A stretch of 40,632 nt of DNA, taken from NCBI GenBank assembly GCA_964486825.1, contig CAZAQS010000013.1, positions 1 through 40,632 of the forward strand, written 5' to 3'. The notes below the pieces were generated by a model, which was given only the letters and a program-made list of their open reading frames with translations, made no database searches and was not told the DNA's origin. This document shows positions 24,759 through 31,775 of the stretch, piece after piece; position 1 is the first letter of the stretch; every line of letters begins with the position of its first letter. Origin of the DNA: CAZAQS01 sp964486825 (GTDB lineage: Bacteria > Chloroflexota > Anaerolineae > Anaerolineales > UBA4823). The position numbers and the translations under genes are program-made.

Positions 24759-25436
24759 ATGACAGATTTATTGAATGACGACATCAAGCAGCAAGTAAGC
24801 CAATTTTTCGAACAGATGCAAGAACCTGTTCAGGTGCTTTTCTTTGAAAAGAAGACCGACTGCGAATATTGTGCTGAAACAAGGCAAATAATTGAAGAAG
24901 TAACAGCTCTGTCCGATAAGATCGACCTTGTAGTATATGATCTAGAGGCTGATCAAGCCGTAGCAGGGCAATATAAAGTGGATAAGGCGCCTGGGATCGT
25001 GATTGCCGGGCTTGATGGAGAGCAGGTTCTGGATTATGGTATCCGGTTTGCAGGAATCCCATCCGGTCATGAATTCAGCTCACTTATCCACGACATGATC
25101 CTGGTATCCGGACGTGATTCAGGTTTAAGTTCGCAAACAAAAGAAATTTTGAAAGGGCTGGGCAATCCTGTCCACCTCCAAGTATTTGTAACCCCAACCT
25201 GACCATACTGCCCGCGAGCCGTGGTGCTCGCTCACCAACTGGCGTTAGAATCTCCGATGATTGAAGCCGAGATGGTAGAGGCAATGGAGTTTCCAGAGCT
25301 CTCAGACGAATTTGGCGTCAGTGGGGTCCCTCATACCGCTATCAATGGTAACGATGGAAGCGTAATCGGAGCCGTGCCCGAGGAACACCTGTTAGCAGAG
25401 ATCCAGCGCGCCCTGGTGGGGAAGACGGATTCGTAA
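24759..25436 (+). CDS. Selenocysteine-containing protein disulfide oxidoreductase (PDO/glutaredoxin-like), in-frame TGA read as Sec
   Basis: Two tandem thioredoxin folds, 225 residues if TGA at 25200-25202 is decoded. The N-domain carries C35-E-Y-C38 and the cis-proline segment K-A-P-G. The C-domain strand V-F-V-T-P-T leads to TGA (codon 148), then P-Y-C151-P-R-A-V-V, and later the cis-proline G-V-P-H-T. Homologous PDOs have C-P-Y-C exactly here, so TGA stands in for the catalytic cysteine, giving U-P-Y-C. Reading continues in frame for 77 codons with no other stop. A hairpin at 25214-25231 fits a bacterial SECIS. The enzyme should reduce or exchange disulfides with a low-potential selenol. 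Alternatives: a point mutation, an assembly error, or two separate proteins. All explain the exact codon position and the hairpin less well. GAGGAG upstream (11-nt spacer) supports the ATG. TlpA-like gene follows after 33 nt. Confidence 0.85.
25214..25231 (+). promoter_or_regulatory. Bacterial SECIS-like hairpin
   Basis: GCGAGC (25214-25219) pairs perfectly with GCTCGC (25226-25231) around the six-base loop CGTGGT. The stem starts 11 nt and the loop 17 nt after the in-frame TGA. Bacterial SECIS elements lie in the coding region right after UGA, with a short stem and a loop with a G in its first positions. This hairpin meets those conditions. SelB binding is inferred. Confidence 0.7.
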
Positions 25437-25469
25437 TATCCCGGCTATTCGTCCGAGAAAGAGTATAGA

Positions 25470-26057
25470 TTGGGAAACATCAGAAACAGCCCTAACCGTC
25501 GGAAGCAACATACCTCGATTCTCCCTGCAATAATGGTCGGGATTGGGTTGCTCATCTTTGGTCTGGCAGCTTTGTTTATTCTGACGAAGTCGGGCGCATC
25601 GAATGGCAGGGATATGGAAATTTCGGCCATACCTGTCCCTGTCGAATATCCAGCTCCCAAGTTAGAGTTATTCGATTTAAAGGGCGAGCAAGTATCCCTG
25701 GATAACCTGCGCGGAAATGTAATATTAGTAAACAACTGGGCAACCTGGTGCCCACCTTGTAAAGAAGAAATGCCCATCTTTGAGGAATATTACCAGGAAT
25801 ATAAGCATAAAGATTTCATGATCGTAGCCGTGGAAGCGGGACAACCACAAGCTGAAGTAGCAAGTTTCGTGAAAAGCTTCCAGCTTTCCTTCCCGATATG
25901 GTTAGACCCTCAAACAAAAGCCCTGGATGCCTTTCGCAACCCAAGGCTCCCCAACTCGTACCTCATCGACCGAGATGGGATGATCCGCCTGGCCTGGACA
26001 GGGGGGATAACCCGAAAAATATTGGACCAGTACATTACACCATTTTTGGAGGATTAA
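25470..26057 (+). CDS. TlpA/ResA-like membrane-anchored thiol-disulfide oxidoreductase
   Basis: Thioredoxin-fold protein of 195 residues with an N-terminal membrane anchor (about 18-38), so the catalytic domain is probably outside the cytoplasmic membrane. The active site is W-A-T-W-C-P-P-C-K-E-E (Cys94, Cys97), preceded by the AhpC/TSA-like strand P-A-P-K-L-E-L-F-D-L-K-G. A cis-proline segment L-P-N-S-Y-L is present. Relatives reduce apocytochrome c or other exported thiols. The start is a TTG at 25470: no ATG or GTG exists between the upstream stop (same frame, 25434-25436) and the membrane segment. It precedes the OsmC gene by 2 nt, so they share a transcript. Confidence 0.9.
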   Translation: MGNIRNSPNRRKQHTSILPAIMVGIGLLIFGLAALFILTKSGASNGRDMEISAIPVPVEYPAPKLELFDLKGEQVSLDNLRGNVILVNNWATWCPPCKEEMPIFEEYYQEYKHKDFMIVAVEAGQPQAEVASFVKSFQLSFPIWLDPQTKALDAFRNPRLPNSYLIDRDGMIRLAWTGGITRKILDQYITPFLED

Positions 26058-26059
26058 TA

Positions 26060-26500
26060 GTGGATGCAAAGGTAACCTGGCAAGGACAAATGAGCTTTGT
26101 TGGAACTGCAGATACTGGCTTTACCCTTCCCCTGGGAGCTGACCCATCTGTAGGGGGCATTAACGATGGGTTCCGCCCAATGGAGTTAATGGCGATTAGC
26201 CTGGCGGGTTGTACAGCGATGGATGTGATCTCTATCCTGAAAAAGAAACGCCAGGACGTGAGCTCATTCGAAGTACGCGTTCACGTGGAGAGAGCAACTG
26301 AACACCCCAAAGTATTTACCCACATCAAGGTCGAATACCATGTGGGAGGGCGTGAAATCGATCCTGAAGCGGTTAGAAGGGCGATTGAATTATCTTCCAC
26401 ACAATACTGTTCGGCTCAGGCGATGCTGGCCAAAGCTGTCGAAATCGAGCACACATTTCATATTACAGAAAGTAAAACGCTTACCAGTCAGGCCCCATGA
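26060..26500 (+). CDS. OsmC/Ohr-family protein
   Basis: Cytoplasmic OsmC-fold protein of 146 residues. The two family cysteines are visible: L-A-G-C-T-A-M-D (Cys51) and S-S-T-Q-Y-C-S-A (Cys117). They act as a dithiol peroxidase site toward organic hydroperoxides in OsmC and Ohr. The sequence resembles the YhfA-like branch, whose substrate is less clear; polysulfide or persulfide has also been proposed for OsmC relatives. Start: GGAGG with a 7-nt spacer precedes the GTG at 26060. It is coupled by a 4-nt overlap (ATGA) to the rhodanese-like gene. Membership in a thiol-redox operon supports a peroxide or sulfur-detoxifying role. Confidence 0.9.
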   Translation: MDAKVTWQGQMSFVGTADTGFTLPLGADPSVGGINDGFRPMELMAISLAGCTAMDVISILKKKRQDVSSFEVRVHVERATEHPKVFTHIKVEYHVGGREIDPEAVRRAIELSSTQYCSAQAMLAKAVEIEHTFHITESKTLTSQAP

Positions 26501-26868
26501 GTCTAAAGCGCTTCTGGTGGCTTCCATTCGGAAGAGCGCCAGAAATCAGCCCAAAGCAGCTCAAGCAGTGGCTTGATGAGGGTAAACCCATACAATTGGT
26601 AGATTCCAGGACGGAACTTGAATATCGCCAGGGAACGATTGGCTCAGCCCGGCACGCCCCGGTGACTACGCTGCCTGGCTCGATCGACCGTCTTGATTTA
26701 GATCCTCAGAAACCTGTTGTCGTGCTGTGTCTCAGTGGGCACCGCAGCCTGCCTGGAACGCGCCTGCTGAGGTCACGGGGGATAGAAGCCTATAGTATGA
26801 AAGGCGGTATCACCGCCTGGAGATTCAAAGGTTATCCAATCAACAAACCGAAAAGCCGTAGTGATTGA
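26497..26868 (+). CDS. Single-domain rhodanese-like sulfurtransferase
   Basis: A 123-residue cytoplasmic rhodanese domain that carries sulfane sulfur on its active-site cysteine. The loop is C78-L-S-G-H-R, six residues from Cys to Arg as in sulfurtransferases. It is preceded by L-V-D-S-R-T-E-L-E-Y and followed by G-G-I-T-A-W, both standard for the fold. A short W-rich segment at the N-terminus (F-W-W-L-P-F) is not long enough for a membrane helix. The ATG lies within the OsmC stop. It ends the redox unit and converges with the MFS gene, 13 nt away. Thiosulfate or glutathione persulfide could be the donor; the sequence does not decide. Confidence 0.9.
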   Translation: MSLKRFWWLPFGRAPEISPKQLKQWLDEGKPIQLVDSRTELEYRQGTIGSARHAPVTTLPGSIDRLDLDPQKPVVVLCLSGHRSLPGTRLLRSRGIEAYSMKGGITAWRFKGYPINKPKSRSD

Positions 26869-26881
26869 AGGATTGTAAGGA

Positions 26882-28252
26882 TTAATCTTCTGCCACAGCC
26901 CCAAGGGGTTGGGTTTTAGTGTCACCATCTCCTGCCAGGTGGTGGTCGGGTAGGATGTCTTCCACATCTCGGATGGTGCGGACGAAATATCCACCCAGAC
27001 CAACCAAGGCTGCTCCAAACCCGCTGAAGATGATAATAAGCGCCATCCCAGAGCCTGCGCCAGTGCCAACCAGCCATCCCAGAGGTCCTGCCAAAGCTCC
27101 CCCTGAGAGCATGGCGGGTTCCATCACAAAATCCGCCGCTGGACCAACAATCAGTGTAGCAAGCGGGTTCACAAACCAGGCGATCAGACGGCGGGTAGCA
27201 AAGACACGTCCTTGCACATCTGGAGCCACTTTGCTCTGCCATATCGCTTGGTTGGAACTGTTAATTATAGGCACAAAAAAAGCACTGAAAAAAGACCCGA
27301 TAGCCCATACGGGCAGACTCCTTCCCAGCCCCAATACAACCGGCCCTAGGATGCTGGACAATGCCCAACCCGCCAGCACACCGTGGACGCGCCGTTTAGG
27401 GCCTCCCCAGACCCCCATCGCAAGGCCTCCAACAACACCCCCAATCGCTCCAACAGTCTGAACACTACCAAAAATAAGGGAGTTATTCATCGTGCGAGCC
27501 AGGACCATAGGTGGGAGGAGCGTATTGCCCATCGTGACAAAAAAATTTCCGAATAAAAACACTAACTGCAAGCCCAGCAGGCTTCTGCGGTCCAAAATGT
27601 ACCGGAAACCATAGATAGACTCCTTCCAGATATTTCCTTTCCCTTGCGCCCCTTCTGCTGTCGCCTTCGGTTGAGGGATATAAACAATTATCAACGCTCC
27701 GATTGCGATTAATAGGGATACCAGATCGATGATGAGTATCCCAGAAAGCCCAATTACGCCTAACAAGGCGCCGGCGAGGAGAGGAGCAAAGATCCCAGAA
27801 GTATTGCCCGCCAGGTCGGTCAAAGCGTTTGCCCGGGCATAGTGTTGCTTCGGGACGATCAATGTCAAAGCCGCCGAATAGGCAGGCCATTGAAAGGTTT
27901 GGAAGGTGCCGGATATCAGGGCGGCGATATAAAGGTGCCAGACCTGCAAATTTCCAGACAGGTAAAGAATCAAGATGCCCAGCGTTGCCACTCCCGAGGC
28001 GATGTCGCTGAGCATCATCATTAATTTGCGGTTGGATCGATCCACCAAAGCCCCGGCGATAGGGCTAACGATCAGCAGGGGGGTGATATAGAAAAAACCA
28101 ACCAGGGCAAGAGCTGTGGCCGAACCAGTCACCTCAAATGCCCAGATCGTCAGGGCAAAATTGGTCATACTGGTCGATAAAAGAGAAAATGCCTGGCCCA
28201 CCCAAACAATTGTAAAGGTGGTCATTCCTTTGGGTTGTTTATCGTTTCTCAT
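26882..28252 (-). CDS. MFS transporter (EntS-like MFS_3 group)
   Basis: Major facilitator superfamily exporter of 456 residues with about twelve hydrophobic segments. The loop 2-3 motif reads G-A-L-V-D-R-S-N-R-K. The start T-I-V-W-V-G-Q-A-F-S-L-L and the A-N-A-L-T-D-L-A-G-N segment match the EntS-type group, which exports siderophores and macrolide-like drugs. A long C-terminal tail (about 425-456) is polar. It is the last gene of a minus-strand series starting at 30661 and lies 48 nt after the SHOCT-like gene. Substrate is unknown. The neighbouring putative regulator set may control it. Confidence 0.85.
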   Translation of the reverse strand: MRNDKQPKGMTTFTIVWVGQAFSLLSTSMTNFALTIWAFEVTGSATALALVGFFYITPLLIVSPIAGALVDRSNRKLMMMLSDIASGVATLGILILYLSGNLQVWHLYIAALISGTFQTFQWPAYSAALTLIVPKQHYARANALTDLAGNTSGIFAPLLAGALLGVIGLSGILIIDLVSLLIAIGALIIVYIPQPKATAEGAQGKGNIWKESIYGFRYILDRRSLLGLQLVFLFGNFFVTMGNTLLPPMVLARTMNNSLIFGSVQTVGAIGGVVGGLAMGVWGGPKRRVHGVLAGWALSSILGPVVLGLGRSLPVWAIGSFFSAFFVPIINSSNQAIWQSKVAPDVQGRVFATRRLIAWFVNPLATLIVGPAADFVMEPAMLSGGALAGPLGWLVGTGAGSGMALIIIFSGFGAALVGLGGYFVRTIRDVEDILPDHHLAGDGDTKTQPLGAVAED

Positions 28253-28300
28253 TTCACCAGTAATAAATATTGTCGGCGTTTTAAGTGGTGGAGGTGTTTA

Positions 28301-28684
28301 TTACTCGATGAAAATCTCTACATGCTCGCCATCTTCTTCATCGATCACATCGATGATTTTTCCAGCAGCCCCGGCCTTGACCTGGCTGATCAAATTCTCA
28401 ACATCGACACCTTCCAACTGGGGAGCATATTGTGCGCCGATCTTCAAACCGGCATCCATTAAACCCAAGGGAAGATTTACATTGACTTTAGCCCTCCCGG
28501 TTAACACATCTGTCACACGGATACGCAGCCAACTGCTGCGCCTGCCAGGAGCGCCTGTGCTCCTACGTTCTGGCCCCTTGCGACTTTCCTGGAGGGCGCT
28601 GATCAACTTCGCCCCTTCCTCGGCCGTGATTTTGCCCTCCTGAATCATTCTCAATATTTTCATGCGCTCTTCAGCTGTAGCCAT
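28301..28684 (-). CDS. SHOCT-like domain protein, unknown function
   Basis: A 127-residue protein opening with a two-helix SHOCT-like motif (E-R-M-K-I-L-R-M-I-Q-E-G-K-I-T-A-E-E-G-A-K-L). A basic linker and a second domain (about 50-127) follow; the latter has V-N-V-N-L-P-L-G-L and ends in an acidic strand. The same helical motif ends the two upstream genes, so the three products may dock to each other or to a common partner. GGAG with a 7-nt spacer supports the ATG at 28684. Comparable genes occur beside yvlB/liaF-type envelope-stress genes, but no function is established here. Confidence 0.72.
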   Translation of the reverse strand: MATAEERMKILRMIQEGKITAEEGAKLISALQESRKGPERRSTGAPGRRSSWLRIRVTDVLTGRAKVNVNLPLGLMDAGLKIGAQYAPQLEGVDVENLISQVKAGAAGKIIDVIDEEDGEHVEIFIE

Positions 28685-28713
28685 CTATTTTCTCCTCGTC
28701 ATTTTCATGCCTT

Positions 28714-29982
28714 CTACTCCTCAGCCTCCCCTTCTAGAGCTGCTAATAGTTGTTCCGCTTCATGGAGGGTGATCTTTTTTTCTTCCAACATTTGTAAGAT
28801 GATCATGCGCTCTTCGTTGCTCACCGGTTCTCCTTCGGGCTCGGCAGCCCCGGAGGAAAAGCCAGTCCCAGGAGTCCGTCCTTCATAGCGCTGCTCTGCC
28901 CTACGAGCGGATCTTGATTTCTGCTCCGCCCTCCTCCGGGCTGCATCCAACTTTCGCTGGATCTTTTCTTGCGCACGCTGCATCTTTTCCTGTGCACGCG
29001 TGGTAGCACGGGCGCTTGCTTCTCGGGCTTTCCGAGAGATCCTCTCGGCTGCTTCTTCAGATAAACCCACAGTGCTCAATGTTGAAGACAAGTTTTCAAT
29101 TTGGAACTCGATCTGGCGTTCCAGCATCTCCATTTGGGCTTCAATATGGCGAGAGATTTCCTCCCCCAGATTGTCTGGGATCTCCCCAGTCGTAAAGTCG
29201 AAGTTTACGCCAAAACCTTCATGCCCTGATTGCCCTGGTTGACCTGCCACAACTAAATTACCTCCTGCAGACAATTTCAGAGAGGCATCGCCATCTCCAA
29301 AAGTAACACTGAATGGTACTTCTCCGCGCTTAGAAATATTATGAGCGCCAAGATTTACATTGAATTTACTGGCCTTGAGGATGGTTACTTCCGCACTTGC
29401 ATCTTCAGCCAGCCAGCAAGCCAGGTTTCCCCCGGCGATAAATTCATAAGAAGAACCTGGAAGTGGATCCAGAGATATGGATAGGTTGCCACTCGCTTCG
29501 GCCCTCCCATTGCCCTCTATCTCTTGAAGATTGAGGTTCCCGCTTATCTTCTCTTGAACGGTTAAGGCGCCCTGGACTTCCTCAATCGAGGCATTTCCAT
29601 GTACGGCTTGCACTTCGAGATCACCGGATACCCGCCGGGCGTACAAATTTCCCTTGACCCCGTCCACATGGGTGGGACCAACACTTCGGAGCTGAAGATT
29701 TCCGTCCATCCGGAAAATTACCAGATCTCCTTCCAGGCTTTTGAAGCTGGCATTCCCATGTACAGCTTCCACTTTTATCTCTGATGCTCGCGGCACCTTT
29801 ACTCTACAACTGCTTTTGCTATGAATATACACATGGTCATCCCGCTGCTCCACCAGCAAATCGTCCTGCCCATCACTTCTGGCAGTGATTTCCTGGCCTT
29901 CACCACCTTTGAGATTCAGATTGCCTTCGATTTCCAGAATGACGAGTGGATAATCATGGCTTGTTTCCAAATAGCTTTTCAC
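28714..29982 (-). CDS. DUF4097-like beta-repeat protein with coiled coil and SHOCT-like tail
   Basis: A 422-residue protein with three parts. Residues 1-245 are repeated short beta strands (for example V-E-A-V-H-G-N-A-S and V-Q-A-V-H-G-N-A-S), typical of DUF4097/YvlB-like putative adhesins with a beta-helix. Residues about 280-375 form a long, charged helix rich in R, E, A and Q (coiled coil). The end (about 392-418) is a SHOCT-like motif, E-E-R-M-I-I-L-Q-M-L-E-E-K-K-I-T. There is no signal peptide or membrane helix, so it is likely cytoplasmic in spite of the family name. The GTG start at 29982 has GGAGGAG with a 6-nt spacer and lies 3 nt after the DUF2089 stop. Confidence 0.78.
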   Translation of the reverse strand: MKSYLETSHDYPLVILEIEGNLNLKGGEGQEITARSDGQDDLLVEQRDDHVYIHSKSSCRVKVPRASEIKVEAVHGNASFKSLEGDLVIFRMDGNLQLRSVGPTHVDGVKGNLYARRVSGDLEVQAVHGNASIEEVQGALTVQEKISGNLNLQEIEGNGRAEASGNLSISLDPLPGSSYEFIAGGNLACWLAEDASAEVTILKASKFNVNLGAHNISKRGEVPFSVTFGDGDASLKLSAGGNLVVAGQPGQSGHEGFGVNFDFTTGEIPDNLGEEISRHIEAQMEMLERQIEFQIENLSSTLSTVGLSEEAAERISRKAREASARATTRAQEKMQRAQEKIQRKLDAARRRAEQKSRSARRAEQRYEGRTPGTGFSSGAAEPEGEPVSNEERMIILQMLEEKKITLHEAEQLLAALEGEAEE

Positions 29983-29985
29983 AGC

Positions 29986-30375
29986 CTACTCCTCCTTTTC
30001 CTGCAGCATCCGCATAGCTTCTTCAGCTGTTATCCGTCCCTGATCCAGGTCTTCCAGGATGCTCTGCCGCTTCTCGTCAGAAAGACCGGTAGGTTCCTCG
30101 CCGCCCGGTTCAAAACCCATTGCCCGGATCACTTCATGGAGACGGTTGCGGATTGTTGGATAGGATAGTCCCAACTCGCCTTCAACACGGTTGATCCTGC
30201 CTTCACAACGCACGAAGGTCTCAACAAAGGCCATTTGCTCCGGGTTTAGCTGGCTAAAGGGTCCTCCAGAAGTCCGAAAGTGTCCTTCAATGGTCATATC
30301 GCATTCCCGGCAATAAATCCTTGTAACGGTTATCTCACCACCGCAAATCGGACAGGTATTTGGTAGTTGGTTCAT
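29986..30375 (-). CDS. DUF2089-family zinc-ribbon/HTH regulator with SHOCT-like tail
   Basis: About 129 residues. The N-terminal zinc ribbon is C-P-I-C-G-G-E plus Y-C-R-E-C. A helix-turn-helix-like core follows (F-V-E-T-F-V-R-C-E-G-R-I-N-R-V-E, then S-Y-P-T-I-R-N-R-L), which marks DUF2089 proteins. The C-terminus is a SHOCT-like motif, I-L-E-D-L-D-Q-G-R-I-T-A-E-E-A. A DNA-binding regulator is the likely role. Three ATGs in a row follow AAAGG; the third (30375, 8-nt spacer) is preferred, with 30378 and 30381 as alternatives. An in-frame extension to 30441 overlaps the preceding gene and lacks a ribosome site. Confidence 0.82.
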   Translation of the reverse strand: MNQLPNTCPICGGEITVTRIYCRECDMTIEGHFRTSGGPFSQLNPEQMAFVETFVRCEGRINRVEGELGLSYPTIRNRLHEVIRAMGFEPGGEEPTGLSDEKRQSILEDLDQGRITAEEAMRMLQEKEE

Positions 30376-30427
30376 CATCATCACCTTTCGTGGGTTATTT
30401 ATCTCAGTTTTCAAGTGTATAATTTTT

Positions 30428-30661
30428 TCAATCACAATCAAAGGTCAGGTCCATCTGTGAAGGCGTAGAGTTGTCTCCATCTTTCAACCTCTGACCTAAC
30501 CGGATTAAGCCATCTCCCAGCCTATCCATGGCAACACCGGCCTGCCCACGGGAGCTTTTCGAAGAGTAACTAGCCAGCTCCCTGTGCTCAAAGTCCCGAA
30601 CTATTTCGGCCTGCTGGTCCTCATGCCTGGTTTTTACGAGCAAATCATTTACGTGGTACAT
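30428..30661 (-). CDS. Small hypothetical protein, operon leader gene
   Basis: A 77-residue polar, charged protein (M-Y-H-V-N-D-L-L-V-K-T-R-H-E-D-Q-Q-A-E-I) with no membrane segment and no recognised domain. A strong GGAGG with a 5-nt spacer fixes the ATG at 30661; a longer frame from 30682 covers the ribosome site. A good promoter lies at 30707-30734. Small proteins that start with a similar 'H-x-x-x-L-x-x-x-R-x-E-D/E' helix are common in Actinobacteria and Chloroflexota, with unknown role. It heads the DUF2089/DUF4097/SHOCT series. Confidence 0.65.
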   Translation of the reverse strand: MYHVNDLLVKTRHEDQQAEIVRDFEHRELASYSSKSSRGQAGVAMDRLGDGLIRLGQRLKDGDNSTPSQMDLTFDCD

Positions 30662-30706
30662 ACCCACCTCCATAAAATACAAATCAACTTTTCAACTTCT
30701 AAAATT

Positions 30707-30734
30707 ATTATACATATTATTTCAATAAAGTCAA
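30707..30734 (-). promoter_or_regulatory. Sigma70-type promoter for the small protein/DUF2089 operon
   Basis: Read on the minus strand: TTGACT (30734-30729), a 16-nt spacer and TATAAT (30712-30707). It lies in a markedly AT-rich stretch (about 30660-30800), and TG directly precedes the -10 box. The predicted transcript start near 30700 leaves a leader of about 40 nt that carries GGAGG before the ATG at 30661. Confidence 0.7.
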
Positions 30735-30860
30735 GTATTAAATTGATTTTATTAAGATTTAATATAATATATTAAGGATGGGTTTTTTCTAAAATTTTGA
30801 ATTGAGAAAAATATTAGGTAGCGGGAGCTGGTGAACTAAAGAAGGCCAAAAACCTGTTAT

Positions 30861-31775
30861 CTATCCCCCTAACGTGAGGAATACATCTTCAAGGGTTGGT
30901 TCTGATCTCTCGATCTCTACCCGGTCGATGCCCGCATTTCGTAATAATTCAAATAATGCTCTTTCCGAGACTTGCACATCAGTAATTGCACGTAGATGGT
31001 CTCCAGCCAGGCCTGCTCGTTCAACGATATCGGCCTGCTGGATAATTTTAAGTGCGGGTAATAAGGGCGACGCATAGATATCCCAGGTTACTCCGGATAT
31101 GGTGTTTTCCTTCAAGCTGGTTGGTGATTCGCAAGCCAGGAGTCGTCCAGCTCGCATGATACCGACCCGTCCGCAGTACTCGGCCTCATCCATGTAGTGA
31201 GTCGTGACCAGCGCTGAAACCCCCTGTTCAACTAACATATAAATCAAATCCCAGAACGACCTACGAGCGTTCGGATCTACACCGCTCGTTGGCTCATCTA
31301 AAAAAAGCACCTTAGGCTCGTGGATCGTCGCTATTCCTAAAGCCAGCCGCTGTCGCCAACCAGCAGCTAGCTCATCTACTCTCTCAGCTCGTAGATCACT
31401 CAGGCCAACAAGCTGTAAAACCTCCTCCACCCTGTTGCGCTCCTTTACCCCATAAATGCCGGCGTAAAATACCAGATTTTCCCATACTGTCAACTCGTGG
31501 TACAGGGCAAACTTTTGGGACATATACCCCACCTGTGCCCGTAATTGATCTGCCTGCTTAACCACATCAAAACCTAATACCTTTGCACTACCGTCGCTGG
31601 GTCGCAAAAGGCCTAACAACATTCGGATTGTGGTCGTTTTTCCAGATCCATTAGGGCCTAAATACCCCATCACTTCGCCTGCATTTACAGAAAAGCTGAC
31701 ACCATCGACGGCTAGAAAATCTCCAAACCGGCGAGTCAGTTTCTCGGTGCGAATCACTTCTTGTGGGTCACTCAT
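30861..31775 (-). CDS. ABC transporter ATPase (YbhF C-half-like)
   Basis: ATP-binding subunit of 304 residues for an ABC-2 type exporter. Walker A is G-P-N-G-S-G-K-T-T, Walker B is V-L-F-L-D-E-P-T-S-G-V-D-P and the switch histidine is in T-T-H-Y-M-D-E-A. The signature is L-A-A-G-W-R-Q-R-L instead of L-S-G-G-Q. That resembles the degenerate second cassette of fused two-cassette ATPases of the YbhF type. The ATG at 31775 has GGAG with a 4-nt spacer and overlaps the upstream ATPase gene by 8 nt; the longer frame from 31853 would add residues in that overlap. Last gene of the TetR-led series. Confidence 0.92.
   Translation of the reverse strand: MSDPQEVIRTEKLTRRFGDFLAVDGVSFSVNAGEVMGYLGPNGSGKTTTIRMLLGLLRPSDGSAKVLGFDVVKQADQLRAQVGYMSQKFALYHELTVWENLVFYAGIYGVKERNRVEEVLQLVGLSDLRAERVDELAAGWRQRLALGIATIHEPKVLFLDEPTSGVDPNARRSFWDLIYMLVEQGVSALVTTHYMDEAEYCGRVGIMRAGRLLACESPTSLKENTISGVTWDIYASPLLPALKIIQQADIVERAGLAGDHLRAITDVQVSERALFELLRNAGIDRVEIERSEPTLEDVFLTLGG

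Noticed and set aside
24759..25202. Two separate short genes (24759-25202 and 25221-25436) instead of one
   Set aside because: The downstream GTG start at 25221 would begin inside the active-site helix and lose P-Y-C; there is no ribosome site. The single frame with Sec explains both pieces.
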